From NCBI RefSeq assembly GCF_036785885.1, contig NC_092320.1:14571557-14635556 (forward strand): a DNA stretch of 64,000 bases. The letters are read 5' to 3'. This document shows positions 1 through 10,600 of the stretch, one piece after another (within the stretch, counting starts at the first letter, position 1; the number at the start of each line of letters is the position of its first letter). The position numbers and the translations under genes are program-made. The notes below the pieces were generated by a model, which was not told the origin of the DNA, did no database searches, and worked only from the letters and a program-made list of their open reading frames with translations. The DNA is from Coffea arabica (Eukaryota; Streptophyta; Magnoliopsida; Gentianales; Rubiaceae).

Positions 1-621
1 GTGGTTCGGACGTCCGACAGGCCAACGGCTAGTTTTGACAGCATTTAATATTTGACCGTTGGAGAGCCTTTTGGAGTCATTTCTCACCTTCTATAAAAAC
101 CCCAAAGCACAAGAAGATAAGGGACTTTTGCCAACACAAAATACAAGCTTACAAGTGAGATTTTTGAGTAGAAAGATTCTTTGTTGGTTGTATAAGGGGT
201 TGGGAAAGTTGGGTTGTGAGGTTGCTCAAGTGAAGGTTATTCTCTAGGAGGAGTAAAACCTTGGTGAAGGTGAACCTATCACTTGAAGTGGTAAAACCTT
301 GGTGAAGGTTGCCTCATTTGTATAAAATAGTTCTTAATTAGGTGTGTGATCTTTCAAGTGTAGGTTGTTGAGGGTTAACTAGAATAGTTGTAAAACTCCT
401 TGGCTCAACTAAAGTGTGTTTGGGGTGAGGAAGGAGTGAGCCTTCACTTGTACATCTTGGTTAGTATCGCCATCTATTGAAGAGGCTATTGGATTGATAT
501 TTGGTTTGCATTTCTCATCTTTTCTCTTTAATTAAGTTTTCTTTATTGTGCTTAAATTTGATATATCTTTGTGCATCATTGTGATATTGTTTGTACTCAT
601 TGGGTTGCTCCAGACCTTACA
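1..621 (+). repeat. 5' LTR, 3' two-thirds only
   Basis: This is collinear with 3468-4088 of the right LTR, so the first 324 bp of this LTR lie before the window. It ends in CTTACA at 621, immediately before the primer-binding site. It contains the core promoter (TATA box at 92-99). Confidence 0.9.
92..99 (+). promoter_or_regulatory. TATA box of the 5' LTR promoter
   Basis: TATAAAAA lies in the context CTTCTATAAAAACCCC. The same box occurs in the truncated LTR copy (about 2913-2920) and in the right LTR (about 3559-3566, where the preceding C is T). It sits downstream of the ACGT-palindrome array, as expected for a U3 promoter. Transcription would start roughly 30 bp further on (inference). 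Confidence 0.6.
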
Positions 622-623
622 AT

Positions 624-634
624 TGGTATCAGAG
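624..634 (+). other. Primer-binding site (initiator-Met tRNA type)
   Basis: TGGTATCAGAG lies two bases after the LTR end and is the standard complement of the 3' end of plant initiator-methionine tRNA used by Copia elements. It fixes the LTR boundary at 621. Confidence 0.9.
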
Positions 635-677
635 ATTGGTCTCTTTTGATCAAGTTTAACCGCTTAGAGTAAAGATC

Positions 678-2090
678 ATGGCAACCATAAAAGTTTCTTT
701 TTTAGAAGGGCAATCTATTGATAGACCACCTATGTTTAATGGTTCTCATTTTAGCATGTAAAAACAAAGAATGATGATTTTCTTACAATCCGTTTATATT
801 GAATTATGGTATGTGGTAGAAGGTGGTTCTTATGAAGCTAGAATAGTTGACTCCACCACCAATTTGAGTAGATTAAAAACTAGACAAGAATTGAATGAAA
901 AAGACAAGAGATACCTTTCTTTGAATGCCAAGATCATGTGTATATTGTACAATGCATTAGATGTAAATGAATCTAGTAGGATTAAAGGTTGTAAATCAGT
1001 TAAAGATATTTGGGATAAATTGTGTGTATTTCATGAAGGTAACCAAGATATTAAAGAACAAAAGAAATCTTTGCTTGTTTCTCAATATGAATTTTTCAAA
1101 ATGCATCCTCTTGAAAATGTTGATAAGATGTGTAATAGATTTTGTGACATTATTCAAGATCTTAAATTGCTTGGAAAAGAATATTCTTTGAGTGAGAAAA
1201 ATAGAAAGATTTTGAATGCCTTACCAAAAGAATGGGAAAATAAAATAAATGCTATAGAAGAGGCAAAGGATTTAAATTCTATGTCCATTGAATCTCTTGT
1301 GGATACCCTAACCTCTTATGAATTAAAACTGAAATTCAAAGTGCAAGAGGAAGAAAATGCAAGAATGTATAAGAGATGCATAGCTTTTAAAACATCTCAA
1401 GTGGGGGATAACCCATCCTTCATGGGTAATGAAATCATGGAAGTGGACAATGATATAACTCCTCACATCAAAAGTTTCAAGAAGATGTTCAACAAGAGAT
1501 GTTCAAGAGGAGATTGCAAAGTTACATTGGATGAATGCAATTCAAAAAGAGAAAAAGAAGAGTTGGCCCAAATGGCACTAATGGCCGTTGGAGAAGATGA
1601 GGTAAGTTCTTATCACTCTTCTTGTGATGAAGATAATGAAGATGATGATGTGAAAATTCTTATGATTAAAATGCATAAAAGTTTGAGAAAATCTTATGCT
1701 AAAAATAAAGATTTGAAAACAAAAATAAATGATTTGTTGGAAGAAAACTTCAAATTTTTTCAAGAAAACAAATGTTTGAGAATGGAAAATGATGATTTAA
1801 AAAATCAAAAAAATGTTTTGAAAAGAAAGTTGGAAGAGAAAACAAAGTTTTATGAAAAAATGTTGGAGGAACAGAATTTGTTGAAGAAAAAAATTAATGA
1901 CTTGAACGTGTTTCTCCAAACTGAAAAACAAAAGTTTTCTCAAACAAAAGAAAGCAAATCTTTCAAGGCATAAATAAGTTTGCTATGATAAGAAGTAAGA
2001 AAATTAGTTGCATTAAATCCACCTATGTGCAAAATACTTCAGTCATGTGTCACTTTTGTTGCAATTTGGACATATGCAAAATGATTGCTA
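678..2090 (+). pseudogene. Copia gag polyprotein remnant (UBN2-type), broken
   Basis: The natural start is the ATG at 678, soon after the primer-binding site. The frame opens MATIKVSFLEG and is stopped by TAA at 759-761, at a place where this family normally has a tryptophan before the KxRMxxFL motif. The same frame then stays open to 1973. It carries the alpha-helical gag core (about 771-1370, ending near LVDTLTSYELKLK) typical of UBN2/Retrotran_gag proteins, then an acidic stretch and a long coiled coil. A CCHC zinc-knuckle-like remnant lies at 2048-2088, beyond the stop and out of frame with itself. At least two independent lesions therefore exist, and no complete Gag can be translated. 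Downstream pol is absent. Confidence 0.8.
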
Positions 2091-2452
2091 TGTAAAGAAA
2101 AATATGAGAAAAAGTATGAAATTCATGTGGATTGCTAGATCATGTTGTATTAACTCCCAAGGACCCTATAAAGAAAGGGTACCAAATGAAATTTCTCATA
2201 TTTAAGTACATCATGAAGATTTGATCCAAGAAGTGATATATGGTTGTAAGTACAATTGAAAATTTTGATATTCAATATGGTCTTAATTTGAAAAATAAAG
2301 GGGGAGTTTGTTTTTGATTGATGCCAAAAGGGGGAGTAGGATTTATTGAAATTTCTTTGTATGTTGGCACTTTCTAAGGGGGAGCTTTATTTGAACTTAT
2401 TTGATAAAAGAAATATTCATTTTGTTTGTCATCATCAAAAAGGGGAGATTAT

Positions 2453-3077
2453 TGACCTTGGTCGATCAATCCTTGGTTTTGATGATTAACAAATCAAAAT
2501 GTAGATTTGGGCTAATGTTTTTATGTGAGTAATTTGTTAGAATAGATTCTTGTGGCATAAAAGAAGAAGCAAAAATAGGGCACTCATGTCGGACGCTATC
2601 GGACGTCCGAAAGGATGAAAAACATTAAGAAGGAAACTCTGTCGGACGCTCGTGAGAAAGTATCGGACGTCCGGAAGGATCGGACGCATGCCTCGGACGC
2701 ACATCGATCGCATCGGACGTCCGAGAAATTTCGCAAAGATTTGATGACTCTCTGACGACGTTCGGACGTAGGGTTCGGACGTCCGACAGGTGATTTGGAC
2801 GCAGGGTTCGGACGTTCGACAGGTGGTTCGGACGTCCGACAGGCCAACGGCTAGTTTTGACAGCGTTTAATATTTGACCGTTGGAGAGCCTTTTGGAGTC
2901 ATTTCTCACCTTCTATAAAAACCCCAAAGCACAAGAAGACAAGGGACTTTTGCCAACACAAAATACAAGCTTACAAGTGAGATTTTTGAGTAGAAAGATT
3001 CTTTGTTGGTTGTATAAGGGGTTGGGAAAGTTGGGTTGTGAGATTGCTTAAGTGAAGGTTATTCTCTAGGAGGAGTA
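2453..3077 (+). repeat. Truncated extra LTR copy
   Basis: It begins TGACCTTGG after the polypurine tract AAAAAGGGGAG and matches the right LTR until it is interrupted at AGGAGTA (3077). It keeps the U3 palindrome array and the TATA box but lacks the last roughly 365 bp of the LTR. Confidence 0.85.
2588..2840. promoter_or_regulatory. Array of TCGGACGTCCGA palindromes in LTR U3 (first copy)
   Basis: About six near-identical copies of the 12-bp palindrome TCGGACGTCCGA (first at 2599-2610) occur within 250 bp, interleaved with half-site-like TCGGACGC motifs. Each contains GACGTC, the C-box with an ACGT core that plant bZIP factors recognise (established knowledge). The array sits upstream of the LTR TATA box. 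An enhancer role is inferred. The CG density is much higher than in the surrounding DNA, so it would also be a methylation target. Confidence 0.6.
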
Positions 3078-3143
3078 TATTTGAACTTATTTGATAAAAG
3101 AAATCTTCATTTTGTTTGTCATCATAAAAAAGGGGGAGATTAT

Positions 3144-4088
3144 TGACCTTGGTCGATCAATTCTTGGTTTTGATGATTAACAAACCAAAATGTAGATTTG
3201 GGCTAATGTTTTTATGTGAGTAATTTGTTAGAATAGATTCTTGTGGCATAAAAGAAGAAGCAAAAACAGGGCACTCATGTCGGACGCTATCGGACGTCCG
3301 AAAGGATGAAGAACATCAAGAAGGAAACTCTGTCGGACGCTCGTGAGGAAGTATCGGACGTCCGGAAGGATCGGACGCACATCGATCGCATCGGACGTCC
3401 GAGAAATTTCGCAAAGATTTGATGACTCTCTGACGACGTTCGGACGCAGGGTTCGGACGTTCGACAGGTGGTTCGGACGTCCGACAGGCCAACGGCTAGT
3501 TTTGACAGCATTTAATATTTGACCGTTGGAGAGCCTTTTGGAGTCATTTCTCACCTTTTATAAAAACCCCAAAGCACAAGAAGATAAGGGACTTTTGCCA
3601 ACACAAAATACAAGCTTACAAGTGAGATTTTTGAATAGAAAGATTCTTTGTTGGTTGTATAAGGGGTTGGGAAAGTTGGGTTGTGAGGTTGCTCAAGTGA
3701 AGGTTATTCTCTAGGAGGAGTAAAACCTTGGTGAAGGTGAACCTATCACTTGAAGTGGTAAAACCTTGGTGAAGGTTGCCTCATTTGTATAAAATAGTTC
3801 TTAATTGGGTGTGTGATCTTTCAAGTGTAGGTTGTTGAGGGTTAACTAGAATAGTTGTAAAACTCCTTGGCTCAACTAAAGTGTGTTTGGGGTGAGGAAG
3901 GAGTGAGCCTTCACTTGTACATCTTGGTTAGCATCGCCATCTATTGAAGAGGCTATTGGATTGATATTTGGTTTGCATTTCTCATCTTTTCTCTTTAATT
4001 AAGTTTTCTTTATTGTGCTTAAATTTGATATATCTTTGTGCATCATTGTGATATTGTTTGTACTCATTGGGTTGCACCAGGCCTTACA
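3144..4088 (+). repeat. 3' LTR, complete (945 bp)
   Basis: It runs from TGACCTTGG after the second polypurine tract (AAAAAAGGGGGAGATTAT) to CTTACA at 4088. It contains its own palindrome array (about 3279-3490, five copies of the ACGT-core motif), a TATA box at about 3559-3566 and the same 3' end as the 5' LTR. Confidence 0.9.
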
Positions 4089-7000
4089 CAAAACATGCTT
4101 GTTTTTAATTACAAGTTGTTCCAGCTTTTCAGACCAAAGTAGCAGCAGTACAACTTTTTCACTTAATTAGTTCATGCTATAAAGTTTTGGTTTTTTACTA
4201 ACCAATTTTAGGTTCAATCTAGATAGCCACTCAACCTAATTTTTTGGTTTGTTGAATGCTAGGCCAAGGTATTTGCTCATGTATGCCCAAAATACAGGTT
4301 TCATTTTAGCTAATGAATCTTTAATTCACAGGTCTACAATGTTGCCGGATTACTGAAGTTTTATTATGCCAATGGCTATCATATACATATTAGGAGATGA
4401 ACACAAGGACTATAATAAATAGAGGTACACACAGATCATTTTCTATGCTTGAGGTGATATATTGTTGGTTAAATGCCATTTGTTAGGTTTATTTAAATGC
4501 ACATACTAGCAAAGAATGTTAGGTTTTTCTATGCCTCAACTCATGCCTTTATTTTGATATTAAGCAATTGTTAATGAATACGAAGTTTAATGAATCTGAT
4601 TCAATGCCTGTTGTAGTCTACCAATTTTATAACATTATTTTTGCGTGCATTGAAGGTGCTTTAGGTAATATCGATATTTTCCAAGCACTAAAGAGGGTCT
4701 GGCAATTTATTTTCCCATTTTTTTTTCTTTGAGTTGGACTTTCAACATATAAGACATAGAGCCAAAGGGAGTTCTACTGTTCCAACTTTGGTTCATATCT
4801 GTGTAGTTATGTTTGGTTGAGCATACACTATATTATTTAATTGAAAGTGAAATTCTATTTAATAATACTGATTATGTATCTGTGTAGTTATGCTTGGTTG
4901 AGTATACACACTATAATTCTCCCTATTAACTTAAAAATTAATCTTAACTTAATATTCTTCAATTTTATTAGTGGTAGGGATGAAATGGTAAGCGTTAATG
5001 AAATGGCTGATATGGTTCTCTGTTTTGAAGCCATCCATCCACATTGCACTGGGTGTTCATGATTGTAACTCAAATTACACTCTCAACAAGGAAAAAACTT
5101 GGTTGGGCCTTCAACTATGATATTGAAGGTATTTATATTGAGCATTACATGGTCAGGCTTCATAGATTCCAAGCTAACTTTTACTTTCTTAAAATCTTGA
5201 TTTCATTTGTTGTGTTTTTGGTTCTTCACTGGTATAAATAGGATGATAACTAACTGTTCCCTATTGTTGTTTTAATAGGATGGGCTGATACTTGCATCTA
5301 AAAAGGAGATAGCTTATGGTGTAGATTTATCATGGGACTTCTAAGGCATTCAAAACCTAGGCTCAAGTGCAATTTGGCTCAGTTTGTGTTGCTGATGGCG
5401 ACTGACGAGTGACCTCATAGTTGTTTATGCTTAATGAAGTGAATTTTTGTTGCATGTAATCGTTATAGCAAGTGTCAAAATAGAGAAATGTAACATAATA
5501 GTCTTCTTTTTAGCTACTAAGGCAAACTGTATATGCCTATGTGAAAAGGGTGCAAGTTTTCTCATACTATATGTATCTAGCTTTCTTTGACAAGTTTGCG
5601 ATGATTTGAGGCCGTATATTAGTTTTTGAAATGCTTCTCATGTTGTTGATGTGCATTAGTAATTGGCTTGTGTTATCTAACGAAGTCAATTTCTTTTTTA
5701 TTTTTCAAATTATATTACATATTACAGATGCTTTATGGGCATTCATGATAAATTGCAACCGCGCAGCGCGCGGTCCATGCCTCCTAGTTTTAGACAGAAA
5801 AAGCGAAGTAAAATCCACTGGTTATACTTAACTTGTCCAAACCCGAGGCCTGACTTGAGTAAATGTTAAGCCTTAAAATTTTTGAATCTTACTGTCGATA
5901 TTTGAATTCTGCTGTCGATGCGAAAACTATGTTGATGAATAATTTATAAGCACCCCTATAAGCGATCTATGATCTAGTACATGCCTGATTTGTGGTGATA
6001 ATCAAACCAAACTTATTCAAACCTTTTTTTTATTAAAAAAAAAAGAAGAAGAAAAGCACAAAGAGACACTGCCCACTTGTTAGTAGTTAATGATTTTAGC
6101 TTTAAAAGGAAATTAAGAATGTCTTTTGTTGTTTGGGAATGTATCAATTGTCATCCTAGGAAAAATCAACCTTTTAATCCCCTTTGTGGCTTTTTCAAGT
6201 TGTGGATCCTTGTGAGAATAGCACGGCAAACTATGCTTGTAACCATGACACGACCTACCAATACATGCCCTGGTAGGCCTTAGAATCAAGGTCTCATGCA
6301 TTCTTGCAATCCTTCTCTTTTTCTGCCCCTACCACCACATGCAAGAAGAGAAATTTGCATTTACCACCTAATATCTTCATTTACGCTCATGGTACAAGGC
6401 AAGAACAATTGTTAGGGGTAACCATTTTTCCAAATTTAGGATTGCACACATTTCTATTCTAAAGTTAATTTAACCATGTCATTGTATTTTAAGGAAAAAA
6501 TTATGCTGCTAGCCTAAAATTTGGTAAATAATTGTCTCTCACTTGTTTTGAATTGAGGTATGAGGCTAATCCACTTCACTCCCTCCTTCTGTCACCTAGG
6601 CTGCTAAGTGGGAATTCTTGACTTCTGTGTTCATTAGGGCCGATAAGACAGAAGGGATCATGCGAAGTTCCAACGAATCATGACACATAAAGGGAAAAAC
6701 CCCAATTCTGTAATTTTCACATTTAGCTGGTCTTATTTTGGTCCCCTTGCCATTACTCAAGCTAATCTTGCAGCTTATCATATGAAAAGAAAGGATGTCG
6801 CTCAAGCTAATATGGTCGCTAATTATTTTAGGGGGGAGGGGGATCCAAAGCAGATACCCATTTTGACAATACCGTAATACCATCTCATATATGCATTAAT
6901 TTAACAAATGCAGATATTAAAACACTACCGTGTAAAAACATGACAAAATTTGGTACTCATTAAAAACTGTCGACGTTTAATTTTTTACATTTGCAGTAAA

Positions 7001-7606
7001 ATCTGGAGGTAGAGAGTGAGTAGTAATGTACCCTTTTAGTTTGAAAATAGGTTGCTTTACTTCTAATTTTTATTGATTCAGTTAGACACTTAAAACTCTC
7101 TTGTAATATAAATTAAAATAAAAATATTGTAGATGTTGTGGGTTGACAAAAAAAATCAACTTACACACATCTTCTCCATGGATGCACCGGGCAATTGGTC
7201 AGCAATTGTACAGTCCATTCAACAAAACAGTTAACCACACCTAACATACGAGTCTCTGGTGTTTTTATCCCTTCATCGTTTGTATTTCTCCATTCCTTCA
7301 AAATGTGGGAGCGAATCAAGTCACAGAATTGATAGGTGAGGGGACCAAAACTGCAATTTGCCCATAAGTAAAAGCAATCATTCATAACCAGAGAAAACCA
7401 CCTTTGACTGAAGTTAATGGAAAGTACACTAGCGTAACTAACTACTGCTCACAGCTATTAAATGGAGGTGTGCCAGAAAGGCAGCAGCCCCACTTCCCAT
7501 TTCCACCTCAAAACCTCAAATCAAAACAAAGCAGTAGATCCAATATTCATAATCCTTCCCACTCAAATTACTTACTACTGCTCCTTTGCTATTGGCAATT
7601 AGGAAG
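4089..7606. other. Intergenic, no confident gene
   Basis: AT-rich DNA with only short open frames. Two stretches look faintly exon-like on the + strand: about 4332-4378, following TTCACAG, and about 4980-5060. I recognise neither. A Helitron-like 3' end lies at 5758-5787, so these could be captured gene pieces (inference). The last few hundred bases are probably the promoter and 5' UTR of the DUF1068 gene. Confidence 0.5.
5758..5787 (+). mobile_element. Helitron-like 3' terminus
   Basis: ACCGCGC (5758-5764), loop AGC, then GCGCGGT (5768-5774) forms a perfect 7-bp GC hairpin. It is followed 9 nt later by CTAG (5784-5787) and then T. A short GC-rich hairpin roughly 10 nt before a terminal CTRR, with insertion before a T, is the signature of a Helitron 3' end (established). 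No convincing 5' TC end was found upstream, so element length is unknown. Confidence 0.5.
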
Positions 7607-10600
7607 ATGTCAAGGCGATCTGGGAACTGTGTAAGGTGCTGTTTGGTTGTATTTGCAGTGGTTTCAGCTCTCTGTGTATCTGGGCCTGCAATTTACTGGA
7701 AATTCAAGAAAAGTCTCAGCTTGAAAGCTACATCGTTTAATTCTTGCAGTCCTTGTGTTTGTGATTGCGCCCCTCCTCTTTCCCTTCTCAAGATTGCTCC
7801 TGGTATGCTATTTATTGGTCAAAGTTTCATGCTTTGGAATAATTATTCCTTTTTGTTCGTCACGCCTGTGTGATTTCATGACCAAATTTGATATTTTGTG
7901 GATTTGAGCTAGCATTTGTAACATTTTTTTAAATATCTGAAGAACTGTGGAATTGGGACACCTTAGATCGCTTTTGATTTTCTTTTTGTCTTTATTCGGG
8001 ATAATCTTGTGTTTATTCGAATTGAATGCAAATCTTGCATGTTTATCTGGGCTGAAAATTAGAGGGCTTTAAAATTTGTTCTAGGTTTCTTAATGCCGAG
8101 ATCGATATTTGCAGGAGTAGTTTGGGTTCATAATGTAATGTCGGTGTAGTTCATGCCCAAACCCTCCCCAACCCCCAACAATAAAACAAAAAAAACCACT
8201 TTTTTTTTGTTTTGTTTTTGTATTTTTGTTTTGGGGAGGGGGGGGGGGGAGGGTGTATCAGGCTTTTGCGTGGGAATCTAGGAGTTTGGTGCATGGTTTT
8301 TATATTGCCATATATGATGCTTTCTGGCTGCTTCCAAGCAGTATCCATCTACATTGGCAGAATGCAGATGCATCCCTTCTCTGCTTGCGTTAGCCAAAAA
8401 TCCACACTCATTCTGGAATTGAGCAGCCTGACCATATCTTGCCTTATGCAATGGGGGAGATTCTTACTTAGGAGTCCCACCTAGATGGCTGCCATTTGCA
8501 CCAAAAAGGTGGGGACTCCTTACTTTTGGTACCATAGCGGCATAGTCCCATGCTTTTGGTACACATGCAACTATCTTGAGGAGTCACTATGCAGGACCTT
8601 TACATGCTGCATGTAGTTGCATGCTTTATGCAGGAAGCAAACATGTTTGTAAAATGGCATATTTATGTATCGTGACTCTGGAGCTCAAAACTATTATCCA
8701 TCACATGCAAATCCAGTTGCTAAGGTCATACTTTGAATGGAATGCACCCTTTTGTGTCTTGCTGTACCCTTTTTATTCCAGAGTATAAGATCAGTTTGGG
8801 TTTGTGGGGTTTAGTATTTTGTTCAGCATTAGTTGCAGGTAAAGATCCTATTTTTCTGCATGAGAAATAGATTTTCGACATGGCTCGAGTGATTAGGGAA
8901 ATAGATATAATTATGCTGCTTCTCTTTTGAAAAGAATGCCGCAACATACTAGAGTTCTTTCTGTTTGTTTCTTTTTTATTCAGGATAACATCTTCATGTT
9001 TAAGCTTGATGGAGAATTGAAAGTATGTTATTAGCTGTTGAAAGCTGTATGATAGTGAAGATGTATCTAAGTTTCTTTGTTGAGGTACTTCGTTAATGGG
9101 GCAGTTATATAATATATGAAATTGAGGAAAAAGAAGTCAGAGGAAGTCTGGTTTACAAAAGTTAGTTTGATGCTTGATTGACCAGCTCTAATACCATGAA
9201 GGAAAAATCGGAAGCCTCACTAAATCTCCCAAGATGATCTTGGGACCTTAGGTTGTGATGCAATAGATATTGAGCACATTCAGTCAATTACAGGAAAGTG
9301 ATTCACCTGTTGCAATTGATTATCCATTCCCCTTGTGGGTTAGAGTTTAATCTACCAGAAAGTAAATTGGTCCAGTGTGGTAAACCAAATAAAACACAAG
9401 AAAACTTCTGAGTTATGATGCCATGATTGTTGGTATCATAAATTTGACTATCCAAAGGTAAAGCCTACCTCAATTCTTGAAAGTGGTTGCAACGAGAAGC
9501 TTCCATTTATGTTTCCTTCATGGTGTACTTGCAGGTTAATCAAACCTTTTATAAGCTTCTCCTTATTCTTGTCTGTCGCTCTCGTTTGATTTCGTTGAAC
9601 GACTTGACTTCTTTGAATTATAAGAAATTAAGGGATTTGTCTATTACATGCTTATATGGCTATCAGAGGTAGTTTTCCATGCATTTTTAGTGGACGAGAG
9701 TTGTCACGGGTGTCTAAGCAACACAATAAGTGATCAAAACCAAATATGACTCCTCTCACCAGATTGGTGTTTCCTCCAGCTCTTTGCTTTCCAACTTATC
9801 TCCATATACTAATCTCGAGTATAAAGTATCTAAATGGAAAGGGCCAAGAAAATGTGACTCAGTAGATCCTGAGTTAAATGAGCATTTGTATTTTGTTGGC
9901 ATTATCCTCCATTAACCTAAACTTCCTCTGCTGACTTTCACCTTGCCCTTTACCTTCAACTGTCTCTGCCTTCTTTAATTTGCAGTGGTATATTTGTATT
10001 TGTGTGGGGAAGGGAGCTTACCTGCTGAAACTCTTGATCAAAATTTCTGCTCACAGTACAATTCCGGTCAGATGCTCATCAATTCAAAAATTTAACCCTT
10101 TGCAGCATATTTTTGTTGCTGCCATCTCTTTGACCAGTTCACGCCAGGGTAGAGGTGGGCGTGTGAGTAAAGGTTGAGGGTTTGTTACAAATTAAGGCAA
10201 TAGACAAAATACAATGCTAACCTACTGGAGCGTTCTTGTAGTTTGAAGTAACTCCTTACGAAAAGCTTACTGTTGACTGGTAAACAACTCAATGGAGATG
10301 GGAAACAATACATGCTGTTATTGATGGAACAATGAGGCTTAATTGAATGGAGGAACTGTGATAGAGACGAAAACACCCAGTGGTGGTATCTCTTATGATA
10401 TTCTGTAACAGTCCATTCTTTGGCTGTGGGCTCTTTTCACTTGTCCACTGTTTATCCATGTATGGAATTAAGATAATTTCAAACCCATGGCCAACTTATT
10501 GTGGTTGATTGTCTGCATGTCAATGTAAGAGTCAAACAGCATGTCAGAACTAGTGTGATAATTTTACAGGTGCAAGGGTGTACTTTGGACCAGTATATCT

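Larger units (their letters stand above)
2388..3722 (+). repeat. Tandem duplication of PPT plus LTR 5' part (about 690 and 645 bp units)
   Basis: Unit A (2388-3077) holds the end of the internal region, a polypurine tract and the first two-thirds of an LTR. Unit B (3078-3722) repeats the same order and then continues into the rest of the right LTR. The junction at 3077/3078 joins LTR sequence ending AGGAGTA directly to internal sequence TATTTGAAC. The units start at an offset of 690-691 bp. Unit A is about 46 bp longer because of extra CG-rich motifs near 2690-2810. Confidence 0.85.
1..4088 (+). mobile_element. Non-autonomous Copia-type LTR retrotransposon (left end cut by window)
   Basis: The element has a left LTR ending at 621, a primer-binding site complementary to initiator-Met tRNA directly after it, a gag-like reading frame, several GGGGGAG polypurine tracts and a complete right LTR (3144-4088). 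LTR ends follow the TG...CA rule (TGACC... to ...CTTACA). No protease, integrase or reverse transcriptase frame is visible between gag and the right LTR, so it would depend on enzymes supplied in trans. By eye the 621 bp shared by the two LTRs differ at about six positions (near 1%) with no length change, which suggests a geologically recent insertion. The 5' target-site duplication lies outside the window; CAAAA follows the right LTR. The 3' end is rearranged by a tandem duplication (see 2388-3722). Confidence 0.9.

Noticed and set aside
2596..3554. Minus-strand open frames of 74-108 codons across the LTR copies
   Set aside because: They are made by the CG-rich palindrome array (repeated SDVR/GRP-like residues) and lie antisense within LTRs. 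They recur wherever the LTR recurs and show no independent coding signal.
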